A stretch of 64,000 nt of DNA from Halopseudomonas xiamenensis. Its GTDB lineage: Bacteria; Pseudomonadota; Gammaproteobacteria; Pseudomonadales; Pseudomonadaceae. Numbering within the stretch: the first letter of the stretch is position 1; each line of letters starts with the position of its first letter. The notes beneath the pieces were generated by a model that searched no databases, was not told the DNA's origin, and saw only the letters and a list, made by a program, of their open reading frames with translations. The position numbers were made by a program, and so were the translations under genes. The stretch is taken from contig NZ_JACLGO010000009.1 of assembly GCF_014219065.1 (NCBI RefSeq), forward strand, positions 1 to 64,000, in the 5' to 3' direction. This document shows positions 46,021 through 53,385 of this stretch, piece after piece.

Positions 46021-46448
46021 GGTACTCCTGCCGGTGATAGGTGACGGCAGTGGAGCACATCAGAAACCGGAACTTTGCTAAGGGGAAATAAGGAGCCGCT
46101 ATTCTGCCCGCGGGCATGAATACAGACAATTCAATAATAATTAACCAACAGAACAGTAATTTTTATTCAAACAAGATAAAAAACCTAGTTCTCCATAGAT
46201 GCAGGTATTGCCGTGGGAGAGCTGCTTCGGCGCGATGGCAAGGCCGCAGGCGTAGCGCAGGGGCGCTACACCCCGGGACAGTGCCCAAGTTGCCGAATCG
46301 CTACGAACGCGGACCGGGGGCTATCCCAGTAGACGCTCCAGGGGTTGTCGAGCACCTGCTCGACGACAGCTAGCAGCGGCGAAGGCCGCAGGCGTAGCGC
46401 CCGAACGCGGACCGGGGGCGCTACACCCCCAGGTTTGCTCGACCCCAC
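46021..46448. other. intergenic region with AT-rich promoter zone and repeat cluster
   Basis: About 430 bp. The first half (roughly 46080-46200) is very AT-rich and probably holds the HPP gene promoter. The second half is filled by short direct and inverted repeats described separately. No gene is supportable. Confidence 0.65.
46240..46430. repeat. intergenic repeat cluster, copy A
   Basis: A 19-bp sequence starting AAGGCCGCAGG occurs twice, at 46240-46258 and 46382-46400. Each begins an inverted repeat GTAGCGC...GCGCTAC (46252-46269; 46394-46424). An 18-bp direct repeat CGAACGCGGACCGGGGGC also appears twice. Between them lies the palindrome GTCGAGCACCTGCTCGAC (46347-46364). The same elements recur near 53.24-53.35 kb. 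Confidence 0.75.
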
Positions 46449-47897
46449 TCAGCGGCCAGCCTCAATCAGGTCACCGGACTGCTCCCGCACCCGGGCGCCG
46501 CGAATGGTCATGGCGCAGTTGAAGGCCATCAGCAGCATGCCGGCGGCGAAGATGCCGCCGCCGATCATCCGCACGATATAGCCCGGATGGCTGGCCTGCA
46601 GCGCTTCGACGAAGGCGTAGGTCAGGGTGCCGTCGACGTTCACCGCACGCCACATCAGACCCTGGGTGATGCCGTTGACCCACATGGCGACGATGTACAG
46701 CACAGTGCCCATGCTGGCCATCCAGAAATGCAGGTTGATCAGCTGGATGCTGTACATGCCGTCCCGGCCCCACAGCCTGGGCACCATGTGGTAGAGAGCG
46801 CCGATACTGATCATCGCCACCCAGCCCAGGGCGCCGGCATGCACGTGACCGATGGTCCAGTCGGTGTAGTGCGACAGCGCGTTGACCGTCTTGATCGCCA
46901 TCATCGGCCCTTCGAAGGTGGACATGCCGTAGAACGCCAGCGCCACCACCAGGAAGCGCAGCACCGGATCGCTGCGCAATTTATGCCAGGCGCCGGACAG
47001 GGTCATCATGCCGTTGATCATCCCGCCCCAGGACGGTGCCAGCAGGATGATCGACATCACCATGCCCAGGGTCTGCGCCCAGTCGGGCAGCGCGGTGTAG
47101 TGCAGGTGGTGCGGGCCGGCCCAGATGTACAGCGCGATCACTGCCCAGAAATGCACGATCGACAGACGGTAGGAATAGATCGGCCGCCCCGCCTGCTTGG
47201 GCACGTAGTAATACATCAACCCGAGAAAACCGACCGACAGGATGAAGCCCACCACGCTGTGGCCGTACCACCACTGGATCATCGCGTCCGCGGCGCCGGC
47301 GTACACCGGGTAGGACTTGAACAGCGATATGGGCACATCGATATGGTTCACCACGTGTACCAGCCCGGTGACGATGATGAAGGCGCCGTAGAACCAGTTG
47401 CCGACATAGATATGCTTGACCTTGCGCCGGGCGATGGTACCGAAGAACAGATAGGCGTAGACCACCCAGACGATGGTGACCAGGGTGGCGATCGGCCAGA
47501 TCATCTCGGCGTATTCCTTGCTGGTGGTGTGGCCCGTGGCGTAGCTGGCGATGATCGCCACGACGATGGCCTGCCAGGCCCAGAACACGAAGTTCGCCAG
47601 CCGGTCGGATATCAAGCGCACGCGGCTGGTGCGCTGCACCACATACAGGGAGGTGGCGAACAAGGCGCCGCCACCGAAGGCGAAGATCACCAGGTTGGTG
47701 TGGATCGGGCGAATACGGCCAAAGCTGAACCAGGGCAGGTCGAAGTTGAGTACCGGCCAGACCAGCTGCGCGGCGAGTATCACGCCGACGGCCATGCCAA
47801 GCACACCCCAGACCAGGGTCATGACGGTGAACTTGCGGACTACATCATAGTTATAGCCGGGCTCCGATGAGCCCGCTGAAGCAGAGGGGACGTTCAT
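46449..47897 (-). CDS. ccoN: orphan cbb3-type cytochrome c oxidase subunit I
   Basis: 482-aa catalytic subunit of a high-affinity haem-copper oxidase with about 12 helices. The low-spin haem ligand His is in [15 protein letters not shown]. The CuB/cross-link region is [22 protein letters not shown], and [14 protein letters not shown] provides the paired His ligands. No ccoO, ccoP or ccoQ is adjacent, so it probably assembles with subunits encoded elsewhere, as P. aeruginosa orphan CcoN3/CcoN4 do. GGAG precedes the ATG. A perfect ANR box lies about 110 bp upstream. Confidence 0.95.
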   Translation of the reverse strand: MNVPSASAGSSEPGYNYDVVRKFTVMTLVWGVLGMAVGVILAAQLVWPVLNFDLPWFSFGRIRPIHTNLVIFAFGGGALFATSLYVVQRTSRVRLISDRLANFVFWAWQAIVVAIIASYATGHTTSKEYAEMIWPIATLVTIVWVVYAYLFFGTIARRKVKHIYVGNWFYGAFIIVTGLVHVVNHIDVPISLFKSYPVYAGAADAMIQWWYGHSVVGFILSVGFLGLMYYYVPKQAGRPIYSYRLSIVHFWAVIALYIWAGPHHLHYTALPDWAQTLGMVMSIILLAPSWGGMINGMMTLSGAWHKLRSDPVLRFLVVALAFYGMSTFEGPMMAIKTVNALSHYTDWTIGHVHAGALGWVAMISIGALYHMVPRLWGRDGMYSIQLINLHFWMASMGTVLYIVAMWVNGITQGLMWRAVNVDGTLTYAFVEALQASHPGYIVRMIGGGIFAAGMLLMAFNCAMTIRGARVREQSGDLIEAGR

Positions 47898-48006
47898 GAA
47901 AACTCCGTGAAGCGAGGCAGGCGAGCAATAACGCGAACAGTTTGCGCCCACGGATAAGTAAAATCAAAACAGTAATAACTTATGTTTAATCAATATTTTT
48001 TTATAC

Positions 48007-48020
48007 TTGATAAAAATCAA
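48007..48020 (-). promoter_or_regulatory. ANR/FNR box upstream of ccoN
   Basis: TTGATAAAAATCAA is a perfect match to the FNR/ANR consensus TTGAT-N4-ATCAA and is symmetric. It lies between ccoN and the pcaR stop, about 110 bp before the ccoN start, at a distance that allows class II activation. It predicts induction of ccoN at low oxygen. Confidence 0.85.
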
Positions 48021-48044
48021 GGATCTCGCGAGAGATAGCATTCC

Positions 48045-48887
48045 CTAGTAGAACAGCCGCCGGCTCAGTTCCTTGCTGGCCTCCAGCAGCACCGGTAGGA
48101 AACGGGTTTCCAGCTCCTGGCGGGTCACCCGGCTGACCGGGGTGCCGACGTTCAGCGCGGCCAGTACCTGACCGGCGGAGTCACGCAGCGGCACGGCCAG
48201 CGAGCGCAGGCCGATTTCCAGTTCCTGGTCGCTGATCACCCAGCCCCGCTGGCGGATCTGCGCTACCACTGTGCGGATCTGCTCCGGGGTGCGCAGGCTG
48301 CGGCTGGTGCGCGGTTGCAGCTCGGCATGCTCCAGATAATCCTCCAGCGCCGCATCGTCCAGCGCCGCCAGCAGTATCTGGCCCATCGAGGTGCAATGCG
48401 CCGGCAGCCGGCTGCCGATGCTCAGGTCGATGGAGGTCAGCCGCAGGGGGATCGACGAGCGCGCCACATAGAGGATTTCCTCGCCCTCCAGGGTGGCCAT
48501 GGAGCAGGCCTCGTTCAACCGGTCGCTGAGCCGGTCGAGAATGGGCTGCGCGGTTACCGCCAGGGGTGTGGACGACAGATAGGCATGGCCCAGGGTCAGC
48601 ACCTTGGGCAACAGCGAATAGGTGCGGCCATCAGTGGTGACATAACCCAGCTTCATCAGCGTATGCAGGCAGCGCCGCACCGAGGCGCGGGGGATCTCGG
48701 TACGGTGGCTGATCTGCGCGATGGTCAGGTGCCGCTTGCGCTCCTGGAACGCATGGATCACCGCCAGCCCGCGGGCCAGCGACATCATGAAGTCGGGATC
48801 GCCGGTCAGCGCATCGATACGCCGGGCCGGCGAGGCGATGATGGCCGGTGCCTGCGGCACGCTGGCGGGGCGGGATTCGTCGGGCAT
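48045..48887 (-). CDS. pcaR: IclR-family regulator of the beta-ketoadipate pathway, PcaR-like
   Basis: 280 aa. A short Pro/Ala-rich tail (PRRIDALTGDPDFMMSLARGLAVIHAFQ, approximately, from residue 20), then a winged helix-turn-helix (HLTIAQISHRTEIPRASVRRCL), then an IclR effector domain (YLSSTPLAVTAQPILDRLSD; ISDQELEIGLRSLAVPL). It is very close to P. putida PcaR as I recall it, which activates pca genes with beta-ketoadipate. The ATG at 48887 is preferred on alignment; an ATG at 48926 is possible. No pca enzyme genes are in the window, only uptake genes. Confidence 0.9.
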   Translation of the reverse strand: MPDESRPASVPQAPAIIASPARRIDALTGDPDFMMSLARGLAVIHAFQERKRHLTIAQISHRTEIPRASVRRCLHTLMKLGYVTTDGRTYSLLPKVLTLGHAYLSSTPLAVTAQPILDRLSDRLNEACSMATLEGEEILYVARSSIPLRLTSIDLSIGSRLPAHCTSMGQILLAALDDAALEDYLEHAELQPRTSRSLRTPEQIRTVVAQIRQRGWVISDQELEIGLRSLAVPLRDSAGQVLAALNVGTPVSRVTRQELETRFLPVLLEASKELSRRLFY

Positions 48888-48988
48888 GCTGGGGCAACCT
48901 TGTTGCGGCGCGTGGTATTCGATCATCGCCTATTGGCACGACGGGTGCAAAATACCGCAAGCCGAAAGCGCTGCCCCAGGCCGGCCGA

Positions 48989-50275
48989 TTACAACAGCGT
49001 CCAGGTGTAATTGAAGATCAAGCGATTCTCGTCGATATCGGTACGGTAGTTGGAACGCGCCACGACATTGCGTACCCGCACGTTGAGGTTCTTCAGCAAA
49101 CCGCTCTGGAAGGTGTAGCCCAGGTCCAGGTCGCGCTCCCACTCCTTGCCTTCATAACGCGGGCCGCCACGGTTGGTGGCCTGGACATCGACGTTGTCGC
49201 CCTTGATGTAGCGCACGCCGGCGATCAGGCCGGGGATGCCGCTGGCGGCAAAGTCGTAGTCATAGCGCAACTGCCAGGAACGCTCGTCGGCACCGGCGAA
49301 TTCATAGGTCGGCACCTCGTTGCCCAGTGGCGTGATGTTGTTGAACACCCGCGGGAAGGCATCGTCGCCGAAGATGGCCTGATAGCCGAGCATCAACATG
49401 TGCCCGCCATGCCGGGCCGACAGTTGGGTGAAGGCCGCCTGGTTGTCGATAGCCCCCAGCAGTCGGTTGCCGTCGTCCTCGGAATCATAGAAGCCGATAT
49501 TGAGACCGAGCACCCAGTCACCCAGCGGCTCGTTGTGCTTGAGGCTGTAGAAGCGCTGGTTGTAGATATCCTCCAGCTGCGCGTACCAGGCGCCGACCGA
49601 GGTGCGCTGGTCATTGAAGGCATAGTCGGCGCCAACATAGTTGAAGCGATCGGTGGCGGCATTCCCGCCCAGTTGCGGCACATGGCCGAGCTTGGCGCGC
49701 ATCTTGCCATCGCCGGCCTCGTTGAGCAGGCTGCCGGAACGCAGCTGACCGCCCTGCAGAGTCAGGCCGTCGATCTCCCGGGAAACGACACTGGCGCCCT
49801 GGTAGGTCGGCGGCAGCAGGCGGATGTCGCTGAAGGTCAGCACCGGCAGATTCGGCGTCAGCTCACCGACCTTCAGCTCGGTCTGGGACAACCGCGCCTT
49901 GAGCGCCGCGCCGAGACGGCCGTAGTTGTCCGGCGCCTTGCCATCGCTATCGGCGGGCAGCAATCCGGTATTGATGCGCCCGCCGCCGCTGTCGAGCTTG
50001 ATGCCGAACTGGCCCAGCACATCGACGCCGAAGCCGACCGTGCCCTGGGTATAACCCGATTGCACATTGAGGATGAAACCCTGGGCCCACTCCTCGGCCT
50101 TGGACTGCTGGTTGGCGCCGACGATATCCGAATAGTCCCGGCTGAAATAGTAGTTGCGCGCCTGCAGCGTGGCACTGGCACCTTCGATGAAGCCTTCCTC
50201 GGCAGTGGCCAACGCCGGCAGGCAGAGGCTGGCACCGACGGCCAGGGCGAGCAGGGAAACGGACGGTTTTTTCAT
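48989..50275 (-). CDS. OprD-family outer-membrane porin (aromatic acid uptake)
   Basis: 428 aa. Signal peptide with cleavage near ALATA-EEGF, then the OprD start [20 protein letters not shown], alternating beta strands, and a C-terminal strand ending in an aromatic/Leu pattern (IFNYTWTLL). OprD porins take up small carboxylates. Its position between pcaR and benE suggests benzoate or related aromatic acids (BenF/OpdK-like), but specificity cannot be read directly. Confidence 0.9.
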   Translation of the reverse strand: MKKPSVSLLALAVGASLCLPALATAEEGFIEGASATLQARNYYFSRDYSDIVGANQQSKAEEWAQGFILNVQSGYTQGTVGFGVDVLGQFGIKLDSGGGRINTGLLPADSDGKAPDNYGRLGAALKARLSQTELKVGELTPNLPVLTFSDIRLLPPTYQGASVVSREIDGLTLQGGQLRSGSLLNEAGDGKMRAKLGHVPQLGGNAATDRFNYVGADYAFNDQRTSVGAWYAQLEDIYNQRFYSLKHNEPLGDWVLGLNIGFYDSEDDGNRLLGAIDNQAAFTQLSARHGGHMLMLGYQAIFGDDAFPRVFNNITPLGNEVPTYEFAGADERSWQLRYDYDFAASGIPGLIAGVRYIKGDNVDVQATNRGGPRYEGKEWERDLDLGYTFQSGLLKNLNVRVRNVVARSNYRTDIDENRLIFNYTWTLL

Positions 50276-50308
50276 GGCATTTCACTCATTCTTGTTGTTT
50301 TCTGGACG

Positions 50309-50352
50309 CAGGTTGCCTGCTTCCGGAGCAGATGCTGCGAAAGTGCAACCTG
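50309..50352 (-). repeat. inverted repeat between benE and the porin gene
   Basis: Arms CAGGTTGC and GCAACCTG flank an inner CTGC/GCAG hairpin. It sits in the 90-bp gap upstream of the porin start. It could be a weak terminator after benE or a regulator site for the porin; there is no T-tract. Confidence 0.4.
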
Positions 50353-50365
50353 GTTATCGGTTAAA

Positions 50366-51586
50366 TCAGCGGGCGGTTTGCTGCTCCCGCTGGACGCAGG
50401 GTGATGGCGCGCTGGTGGGCGGCTTCCTCAGCCCCAGCAACAGGTGCGCGACGACTCCAAAAATCAATCCCCAGAAGGCGGCGGACAAGCCGAGGAACGA
50501 CATACCCGAGGCGGTCACCAGGAAGGTGATCAACGCCGCCTCCCGGTCCTGCGGTATCGCCATGGCGCCGGTCAGCGAGTTGGCGATCGCCGCCAGCAGT
50601 GCCAGGCCGGCCAGTGCCGCGATCAGCGCGGCGGGAAAGGCCGCGAAGATCGACACCAGGGTGGCACCGAACAGCCCCAGCAGCAGGTAGAACACGCCAC
50701 CGGAAACCCCTGCCACATAGCGCCTGGCGGGATCTTCATGGGCTTCGCGGCCGGTGCAGATGGCAGCGGTGATCGCCGCCAGGGTCAGGCCGTGGCAGCC
50801 GAAGGGCGCCAGCAGCAGCGACGCCGCCCCGTTGCTGCTGATCAGCGGGCTGGCCGGGGTGCTGTAGCCGTCGGCACGCAGCACCGCCATGCCGGGGACG
50901 AACTGCCCGGTCAGCGCCACCATGACCAGCGGCAGCGCCACGTTGAGCGTAGCCTGCCAACTGAACTCGGGACTGATCCACAGCGGTGTCGCCAGGCCGA
51001 TCACCAGTCGCTCGGTACGCAGCTCACCCAGGCCCAGGGCAATGCCCACCCCCACCAGCAATACCGCCAGCACCGCGTAGCGTGGCACCAGGCGCTTGCA
51101 CACCAGGTAGGTGCCGAACATCGCCAGCACCAGCAGCGGCTGGTCCTGCAACGAGACGAACAGGCCGGTGCCGAAGCTGAACAGGATGCCAGCCAGCATG
51201 CCCGCGGAAATCGCCGCCGGCAGCTTGCTGATGATCCGATCGAAGCTGCCGGACAACCCCACCAGCAGGATGATGGCGCTGCTGACCAGGTAGGCGCCGA
51301 CCGCTTCGTTCAGGCTCATGCCCGGCAACAGGGTGATCAGCAGCGCCGAGCCAGGGGCGTTCCAGGCGACGATCACCGGCACCTTGTAACGCAGGCTGAG
51401 GACGATGCCGAGCACACCGCTGCCGATGGAGATGGCCCAGACCCAGGAGGACAGCACGTCGTGGGGCAGATCCGCGGCCTGGGCCACCTGGAAGATGATC
51501 ACCAGGGGGCCGGCGTAGGAAATGACCGTCGCAATGAAACCGGCGACCAGCGCCGAAAGTGAAATGTCCTTGAGCAATGCCTTCAT
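50366..51586 (-). CDS. benE: benzoate/H+ symporter BenE
   Basis: 406-aa, roughly 12-helix transporter of the BenE family. The N-terminal LSALVAGFIATVISYAGPLVI and VAWNAPGSALLITLLP segments are typical, and the helices after FGCHGLTLAAITAAICTG complete the fold. It imports benzoate with protons across the inner membrane. The start at 51586 places the first helix correctly; a longer frame upstream has no support. It is followed by the porin gene on the same strand. Confidence 0.9.
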   Translation of the reverse strand: MKALLKDISLSALVAGFIATVISYAGPLVIIFQVAQAADLPHDVLSSWVWAISIGSGVLGIVLSLRYKVPVIVAWNAPGSALLITLLPGMSLNEAVGAYLVSSAIILLVGLSGSFDRIISKLPAAISAGMLAGILFSFGTGLFVSLQDQPLLVLAMFGTYLVCKRLVPRYAVLAVLLVGVGIALGLGELRTERLVIGLATPLWISPEFSWQATLNVALPLVMVALTGQFVPGMAVLRADGYSTPASPLISSNGAASLLLAPFGCHGLTLAAITAAICTGREAHEDPARRYVAGVSGGVFYLLLGLFGATLVSIFAAFPAALIAALAGLALLAAIANSLTGAMAIPQDREAALITFLVTASGMSFLGLSAAFWGLIFGVVAHLLLGLRKPPTSAPSPCVQREQQTAR

Positions 51587-51714
51587 GTCGTCTCGCGTCT
51601 CAGAGCCTGGGGCGGGCGCCCGCTGTTGGCGGTAGAGGTTAGCATCCCCGGGGCTGGCACATGTCGATAGCTGCATATCCCCTCCCCGTGCTGCCTTCAA
51701 TCCACCACTGGCCT

Positions 51715-53058
51715 TCAGGCCCTGGCCGCCATCAGCGGGGCCGCAGTGGCGGCACCTTGCCGCTTGCCCGATAGCACGAACAGGGTCATGGCCAGCGCCG
51801 CAATCACGCCGGGAATGGCAAAGGCGATGAAGTTCAGTTGCAGCGGCAGGTTGATGCCCAACAGCGCGCCACCGAGCAGCGGCCCGACGATGGCGCCATT
51901 GCGACCGATGCCCGAAGCCCAGCCAAGACCGGTGGAGCGGATCGACAGACCATAGAACTGCGCGGCGGCGGCATACAGCAGGATCTGCGTACCGATCACG
52001 GTGGCACCGGCGATGGTGATCAGGGTATAGAGCACCGGCATCGGCGTCTTGATGCCCAGCAGGCTGATGGAAGCCACCGAGACCAGGAAGAAGGCCACCA
52101 CCACCTTGCCCAGGTCGAAGCGGTCACCCAGCCAGCCGCCGAGGATCGCCCCGAACATGCCGCCGAAGTTCAGCGCCAGCAGGAACGACAGACTCGAGCC
52201 CAGGCTGTAGCCGGCGTTGGCCATCAGCTTCGGCAGCCAGGAACCCAGCGCATAGACCATCAGCAGGCAGCAGAAGAACGCCACCCAGATCGACAGCGTG
52301 CCCAGCAGGCGCCCGCCACGGAACAGGTCCAGCACCGAGTTCTTCTGGCCTGAGGTGTCCACCATATGCAGCTCGGCGTCGGCCGGCAGTTGCACGCCCG
52401 GCTGTATCCGCTGGAGCAACACGCGGGCTTCTTCCGAACGCCCCTGGCGCACCAGAAAGCCCACCGACTCAGGCAAGAACTTGAGGATCACCGGCAACAG
52501 CAGCAGCGGCACCACTGCAGCGAAGAACATCACTTCCCAGCCAAAGCGCGGCAACAGGAAGATACCCAGCCCGGCCGAGCACATGCCACCCAGCGAATAG
52601 CCGCTGAACATCACCGCCACCAGGGTGCTGCGCAGTTTCTTCGGCGCGTACTCGTTCATCAGCGCTACCACGTTCGGCATCAGCCCGCCGCAGCCCAGGC
52701 CGGCGAGGAAGCGATACACAGCGAACTCGGTCGGAGTACTGGCGAAGCCGTTGACCACTGTGGCACAGCTGAACAGCAGGAAGCAGATGGTAATCCCCTT
52801 CTTGCGCCCGATGCGATCGGCCAGGGTGCCGAATACCAGAGCACCGAACATCATGCCGAACAGCGCATAGCTGCCCAGCGCACCGGCCTCCAGCGGAGTC
52901 AGGCCCCACTCCTCCATGATCACCGGCAGGACTACACCATAGATGAACAGGTCGTAGCCGTCGAAGATCAGCAACAGGGCACACAGGCCCATGATCACCC
53001 AGTGGAAGCCGTTGAAGCGGGCATCGTCGATGATGCCGTGGACATCTATTTTACGCAT
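51715..53058 (-). CDS. MFS aromatic acid/H+ symporter (AAHS family, BenK/PcaK-like)
   Basis: 447 aa with 12 helices. The AAHS signatures DGYDLFIYGVVLPVIMEEWG in helix 1 and the loop 2-3 motif GTLADRIGRKKG are intact. It imports benzoate, 4-hydroxybenzoate or protocatechuate. A BenR/XylS-type operator upstream makes benzoate the more likely substrate, hence BenK rather than PcaK. It is the first gene of the apparent transport operon continuing to benE. Confidence 0.9.
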   Translation of the reverse strand: MRKIDVHGIIDDARFNGFHWVIMGLCALLLIFDGYDLFIYGVVLPVIMEEWGLTPLEAGALGSYALFGMMFGALVFGTLADRIGRKKGITICFLLFSCATVVNGFASTPTEFAVYRFLAGLGCGGLMPNVVALMNEYAPKKLRSTLVAVMFSGYSLGGMCSAGLGIFLLPRFGWEVMFFAAVVPLLLLPVILKFLPESVGFLVRQGRSEEARVLLQRIQPGVQLPADAELHMVDTSGQKNSVLDLFRGGRLLGTLSIWVAFFCCLLMVYALGSWLPKLMANAGYSLGSSLSFLLALNFGGMFGAILGGWLGDRFDLGKVVVAFFLVSVASISLLGIKTPMPVLYTLITIAGATVIGTQILLYAAAAQFYGLSIRSTGLGWASGIGRNGAIVGPLLGGALLGINLPLQLNFIAFAIPGVIAALAMTLFVLSGKRQGAATAAPLMAARA

Positions 53059-53145
53059 GGCGTCGTTTCTCTTGTTGTTGTTGCCGAGCCGGATCGAATC
53101 CGGGCAGACACCGATGGCATCGTCGCCATTGTGTCCGTTTGATGA

Positions 53146-53209
53146 AGGCTACGACGCAGTGCTGGCGATCAATATCCGTTTTCTGCAGCACCTTTATCCG
53201 TTTTCTGCA
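53146..53209 (-). promoter_or_regulatory. BenR/XylS-type tandem operator and promoter
   Basis: On the minus strand, TGCAGAAAACGGATA occurs twice (53209-53195 and 53187-53173) with a 22-bp period. Both copies match the XylS/BenR consensus TGCA-N6-GGNTA exactly. A candidate -10, TAGCCT (53151-53146), lies 21 bp after the proximal copy, the same distance as TAGGCT in the TOL Pm promoter as I recall it. About 80 nt of leader follow before the MFS start. Activation by BenR with benzoate is predicted. Confidence 0.8.
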
Positions 53210-53235
53210 AAAAGCGGTAGTTCAGCTGACAAGCA

Positions 53236-53355
53236 CCGGCGTAGCGCAGGCGCGCTACACCCCCAGGGTTGGCCCCCGCTCGACAGCAAGCCTCCCTGCA
53301 CGCGGAGAACCGGCGTAACGCAGCTCCCGGGTTGTCGAGCCCCTGCTCGACGACA
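53236..53355. repeat. intergenic repeat cluster, copy B
   Basis: Contains GTAGCGCAGGCGCGCTAC (53241-53258), a degenerate second GGCGTAACGCAG, and the palindromic GTCGAG/CTCGAC pair (53334-53351) after GGGTT. These are the same building blocks, in the same order, as in the cluster at 46.24-46.43 kb. Confidence 0.7.
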
Positions 53356-53385
53356 CATCCCACCACAGCTGGGAGGCCGAACCTG

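Larger units (their letters stand above)
53059..53385. other. intergenic region with promoter, tandem operator and repeat cluster
   Basis: About 330 bp. The left part is the 5' leader and promoter of the MFS gene with tandem operator sites. The right part (53236-53355) is copy B of the repeat cluster. No gene is supportable. Confidence 0.65.

Noticed and set aside
46116-46373. An 85-codon frame in the AT-rich and repeat region
   Set aside because: It crosses from AT-rich promoter DNA into the repeat cluster, and the translated composition changes abruptly. There is no ribosome binding site.
46240-46430. CRISPR array
   Set aside because: The repeats are few, inverted and irregularly spaced, with no unique equal-length spacers and no cas genes.
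46587-47870. A long plus-strand open frame opposite ccoN
   Set aside because: The translation is rich in His, Gln and Asp with no hydrophobic pattern, as expected for the antisense of a membrane protein gene.
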